Shown here piece after piece: positions 5,329 through 8,739 of a DNA stretch of 8,739 nucleotides. Location: assembly GCA_031259095.1 (NCBI GenBank), contig JAIRLW010000103.1, positions 1 through 8,739 on the forward strand, given 5' to 3'. A program made the translations under genes and the position numbers. Within the stretch, counting starts at the first letter, position 1. Each line of letters opens with the position of its first letter. The notes below the pieces were generated by a model. It saw only the letters and a program-made list of their open reading frames with translations, was not told where the DNA came from and did not search any database. This DNA is from Planctomycetaceae bacterium. Its GTDB lineage: Bacteria > Planctomycetota > Planctomycetia > Pirellulales > Thermoguttaceae.

Positions 5329-8300
5329 ATGAGAAATACGAAAGATTATTTCAAGAAGTCCGTATGGTTGGGAATGTTGTTTGTTGCCGTTTTGGTCGGT
5401 AATATCCTCTTTGCGCAAACCAACAACCAAAGGGAAACTCCGACAGTGGAACCGTTTGTGGAAGAAGTTTTTGGTACTGCCGCTGACTCTGCTTTGGACT
5501 CTCAAACAAAACAGCAGGGAGCGCGACAACTGGAAACGCAACAAACGGAATGGCAACGCCGGCAGCAACTCGCAGAGGCAACAGCAAACGCAATCGAAAA
5601 TGATCAACAAAGAAGCCGTGAGTATTGGAAAAACTATGATCGTCAGATAAACCGGCAACTTTCCGCCTCTGATAAAAATTCGTCTCACCCTGGTTTTTCC
5701 AGCACAACGAAAGTTCAATATATTGATCCCAGTCCTAATTTTGTCGGCGCAGTAACCGGTCAAGGTGATCCGAATTCCGTATTGGATGTTAAGATTATCG
5801 GTAACGCTCAAATCGGTGCAAAAGAACTTATCAAAATTATCAAAACACGTCCGGGTCGTCCTTACAACCAAGCGGTTCTTGAAGAAGATAAACGCGCCTT
5901 AATGCAAAAAGGTTGGTTCGTCGATGTTAAACCAAAAGTCGAAAAAACGCCGTCCGGTTTTATTGTTACTTTTCAATTTATTGAACGTCCGATCATTCAT
6001 TATATTATGATGATCGGCAATAACGCCCATACGCGGAAAATTCTCATCGAAGAATCAAACCTCAAACCCGGCGACGCGCTTGACCCAATCGCCATCTATC
6101 AGGCAAAAGAACGTCTGGAACAGTTTTACCGTGACAGCGGTTATTATCGTGTTCACATCGAAGTGTTACACGGCGATCAATTCGGAGATCGCGGCGTTGT
6201 GTTCCTGATTAGCGAAGGTCCCAAACAACGGATTCTCGATACCGAATTCGAAGGGAACCGCATCGCCACTTCCGCACGGCTCAAAACATTGATTCAGTCC
6301 AAACCGGGTTGGTTTTTCTGGGTTAACAGCGAATTTACACGACCGAAACTAGACGAAGATGTTGAAACATTAACTGCTTATTACCGAAAACTTGGATTTT
6401 TTTACGCGAAAGTTGACCGTAAATTTGTCGAAACCAGCGGTTACACCGGTTGGGGAAAAGATCGATGTTGGGTTAAAGTTAAGTTTATTATTGAGGAAGG
6501 TCCGCGATGCCGTGTCCGTGAAATCCGTTTTGCCGGCAATCACGTTTTCTCGAAGGACGAATTGCTCAAAACAATGAAACTGCCCGGCGAAAAATATTTC
6601 AATCAGGATATGCTCGAAGCCGACATGAAACGGTTGAAAGATAAATACGGCGATCAAGGTTACGTTTTCACCGCCGCCGAACCCGATCCGCGAATCGATG
6701 AAGATTTTGTCGATGTTGTTATCAATATCAAAGAAGGACCTCGCGGATATTTAAGAACACTGCATATTGAAATTGTCGGCAACGAAGGAGCTGATCCCTA
6801 CACAAAATGGCATCCGATTCTCAACCGGAGTTCACTACGCCCCGGCGATATTTTGCGGACAAGTGAAATCAATAACAGCCGACGGCGTCTCATGGCGTCG
6901 CAATTGTTTAACGCCAATCCGACTCAAGGAGCGATTCCTGAATTTCTGTTTGATTTTCCCGAAGAAGCGCTCGAAGACGCGGAAAATGAAGAACGTGAAG
7001 CGGCAAAACTGGCAGAAACAAACACCCGGATTCGTGGTCAAAATCCTAATCGTTCCATCTTTTGGAACAAAAAAATTCCCTACCGCGACAACGAATCACG
7101 GGAAGATATTTTGAACAATGGCGTCGAAAATGATGTCGAAAATGATGTCGAAAATGAAATGGAACGGTTTTCTGATTTTTTCCGAATTAAGTTTGATCCG
7201 AAACGTTCCGGTTCTTCGAGTTCCTCTTCCGGCGATTCATCGGGAATGTATTCGGTTCGCAAAGAAGTTTATCGCGGTCAAACGTTCACGCAGCCGCGAA
7301 CCGTAACGCCGGCAACTATTTACGTTCCGCCGACAATTCCAACCAATAATTTTAATAATTCAAATCAATTAAGCAGTTTAAATTATTCGGGCAATTCCAA
7401 TACGAATTATGCGAACAATTCAGCGATTTCTGTTGTTTCGCCGATGAGTTTTAGCGGCAGTATTGCGCCGGCGGCAACACCGCTTGGTCAACAGAACACG
7501 GTGAGTTCTACCGGACCGTATGGAACGACTTATTATTCTGCGTCTTACGCTCAACCGTCTCCGGCTGCTCTTGAATTGCCGCAGGCAATGACTGCTTTGG
7601 GGCAACCGACCAATATTACTCCGCCGGAATATCAACAGACTTCGTATCTTTCGCCGCCGTTAAACAACACCAATGTCGGTAACGGCGTTTTGTACAATCA
7701 GGGAATGATTTTTACGCAACACAAAATTAATCAATCTGTTAATCAACCGGTTAATCAGGTAATTTTAGGCAATCCGTATGCATCATTGGGCGAAAATACC
7801 AATATCCGAATTGATCCGAATGCACCATCGGGAGTTTCCAATAAGATTTATCCTGTGGACGGACGTTGGGTTGTTCAGGAAACGCGAACCGGTCAATTGA
7901 TGATGAGTGTTGCGGTGAGTTCTGACGCCGGACTGATGGGACGTTTCATTATCGAAGAGCAAAACTTTGATATTTTGAATTTTCCCAAAGGTTGGCGTTT
8001 GAGTGATTGGAAAAACGCTTTTCGCGGTAAAGGACAACGGTTTCGGATTGAGGCGGTTCCCGGTACGGAGGTTCAGCGTTACAGCGCCAGTTGGGAAACG
8101 CCGTATTTGTTTGATCTTGATTATTCTTTTGGCGTCAGCGGTTTTTATTACGAACGATATTACGATGAATGGTATGAAGACCGTATCGGCGGTTCTATCT
8201 CGTTCGGTAAACTTTGGACGCCCGATTTTTCAACACGTCTTATTCTCGGCGGTCAACAGGTTAATATTTATCGTCCCATTTATCCTTATTCGCAGGATTT

Positions 8301-8739
8301 GATTGACGCACTTGGTCATCATCCCATGTACACGATTGGTTTGGAAGCATCGTACAATACACGCGACAGCGAATATATGCCGACCGAAGGACATTTAATA
8401 ACTTTCGGTGTTGAACAAGTTTTGGGCGATTACCGATTTATTCGCGGCAATATTGATTTCCGAAAATACTTTATGCTGCATGAACGACCAGATCGGAGCG
8501 GACGTTGGGTTCTTGGTCTTCGGAGCAGTCTCGGAGTGAGCGAAAAGAATACGCCGATTTATGAACGTTATTTCGGCGGCGGGTTTACCAGTTTGCGCGG
8601 ATTCGAATATCGCGGTGTTACACCGCGCGACGCCAACGATGCTATTCTCGGCGGTTGTATGGAATTTTATAATTCAGCGGAACTCGTCTTTCCGATTACC
8701 GCCGACGATATGATTCGCGGTTCATTCTTTATCGATACG
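5329..8739 (+). CDS. bamA: BamA-type outer-membrane protein assembly factor, C-terminus cut by window end
   Basis: Omp85-family outer-membrane protein that folds and inserts beta-barrel proteins. 1137 codons are open to the window edge. A signal peptide (about 1-29, cleavage near LFA-Q) is followed by a Gln/Glu/Arg-rich, probably helical stretch to about residue 150. Five POTRA domains follow, starting near 151 (VLDVKIIGN), 221 (IIHYIMMIGN), 302 (ILDTEFEGN), 394 (CRVREIRFAGN) and 474 (YLRTLHIEIVGN). Residues about 540-840 are an Asn/Ser/Pro/Gln/Thr-rich insert. The barrel begins near 855 (TGQLMMSVAVSSDAGLMG...EEQNFD) and includes a loop-6 LRGF motif (1089-1092) in place of the usual VRGF. By comparison with E. 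coli BamA, roughly 100 residues are missing. The ATG at 5329 is the only usable start because TAA at 5314 lies in frame; no Shine-Dalgarno sequence is present. A 12-nt unit repeated three times (7123-7158) encodes VEND-VEND-VENE inside the insert. Confidence 0.94.
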   Translation, partial: MRNTKDYFKKSVWLGMLFVAVLVGNILFAQTNNQRETPTVEPFVEEVFGTAADSALDSQTKQQGARQLETQQTEWQRRQQLAEATANAIENDQQRSREYWKNYDRQINRQLSASDKNSSHPGFSSTTKVQYIDPSPNFVGAVTGQGDPNSVLDVKIIGNAQIGAKELIKIIKTRPGRPYNQAVLEEDKRALMQKGWFVDVKPKVEKTPSGFIVTFQFIERPIIHYIMMIGNNAHTRKILIEESNLKPGDALDPIAIYQAKERLEQFYRDSGYYRVHIEVLHGDQFGDRGVVFLISEGPKQRILDTEFEGNRIATSARLKTLIQSKPGWFFWVNSEFTRPKLDEDVETLTAYYRKLGFFYAKVDRKFVETSGYTGWGKDRCWVKVKFIIEEGPRCRVREIRFAGNHVFSKDELLKTMKLPGEKYFNQDMLEADMKRLKDKYGDQGYVFTAAEPDPRIDEDFVDVVINIKEGPRGYLRTLHIEIVGNEGADPYTKWHPILNRSSLRPGDILRTSEINNSRRRLMASQLFNANPTQGAIPEFLFDFPEEALEDAENEEREAAKLAETNTRIRGQNPNRSIFWNKKIPYRDNESREDILNNGVENDVENDVENEMERFSDFFRIKFDPKRSGSSSSSSGDSSGMYSVRKEVYRGQTFTQPRTVTPATIYVPPTIPTNNFNNSNQLSSLNYSGNSNTNYANNSAISVVSPMSFSGSIAPAATPLGQQNTVSSTGPYGTTYYSASYAQPSPAALELPQAMTALGQPTNITPPEYQQTSYLSPPLNNTNVGNGVLYNQGMIFTQHKINQSVNQPVNQVILGNPYASLGENTNIRIDPNAPSGVSNKIYPVDGRWVVQETRTGQLMMSVAVSSDAGLMGRFIIEEQNFDILNFPKGWRLSDWKNAFRGKGQRFRIEAVPGTEVQRYSASWETPYLFDLDYSFGVSGFYYERYYDEWYEDRIGGSISFGKLWTPDFSTRLILGGQQVNIYRPIYPYSQDLIDALGHHPMYTIGLEASYNTRDSEYMPTEGHLITFGVEQVLGDYRFIRGNIDFRKYFMLHERPDRSGRWVLGLRSSLGVSEKNTPIYERYFGGGFTSLRGFEYRGVTPRDANDAILGGCMEFYNSAELVFPITADDMIRGSFFIDT
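7123..7158 (+). repeat. 12-nt tandem repeat inside bamA (three copies)
   Basis: GTCGAAAATGAT is repeated at 7123-7134 and 7135-7146, and a third copy at 7147-7158 differs only in the last base. It is in frame and encodes VEND, VEND, VENE near the start of the low-complexity insert (residues 599-610). Because the unit is 12 nt, copy-number change would keep the frame. Confidence 0.9.

Noticed and set aside
5284..5871. Minus-strand open frames of 195 and 118 residues over the start of bamA
   Set aside because: They lie opposite the signal peptide, spacer and first POTRA region of a clear BamA. Their composition is that of an antisense reading and they show no supporting features.
7000..7850. 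Frameshift or gene fusion between POTRA and barrel parts of bamA
   Set aside because: One frame stays open across the whole region, and both the POTRA5 side and the barrel side are in the same frame, so the low-complexity tract is an in-frame insert.

Overview
The window reads as chromosomal DNA of a Gram-negative, diderm and at least partly anaerobic bacterium. I infer Planctomycetota (PVC group). The main reason is the form of the BamA homologue: five POTRA domains, then a long low-complexity insert, then a barrel opening with an 'SSDAGLMG...EEQNFD' stretch. AT-rich intergenic spacers and a bamA without a Shine-Dalgarno sequence fit this but do not prove it. No 16S or other phylogenetic marker is present.

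Layout: positions 1-176 are non-coding with two small hairpins. A KdsD/KpsF-type arabinose-5-phosphate isomerase (SIS plus two CBS domains) lies on the minus strand, 177-1214. A divergent intergenic region (1215-1596) holds a 9-nt-periodic palindromic repeat and outward-facing sigma70-like promoters. A 675-residue [FeFe] hydrogenase follows (1597-3624) with all CpI-type cluster ligands, the proton-path residues and an extra C-terminal NuoE-like [2Fe-2S] domain. Next come a repeat-rich spacer, an unrecognised secreted Cys-motif protein (3984-5072), another repeat-bearing spacer, and a long bamA (5329 to the window end, 1137 codons with no stop).

Functionally, the isomerase (Kdo precursor supply for LPS) and BamA (outer-membrane protein insertion) both serve a diderm envelope. 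The hydrogenase points to fermentative H2 metabolism. Nothing here shows that the genes form one operon: each has its own spacer and a plausible promoter.

The most unusual content is between the genes. Two repeat families occur. One is a 9-nt-periodic GGGACATTA-type array that folds back on itself (1290-1432 and 3771-3824). The other is a roughly 90-100 nt MITE/REP-like palindrome built of 10-nt TCGACCAAAA-type units and bounded by GGGAAyTTCTAAAAAC termini. Two full copies of the latter flank the unknown secreted gene in opposite orientation (3664-3761 and 5087-5174). A decayed copy appears to form that gene's 5' leader and partly overlaps its ribosome binding site.
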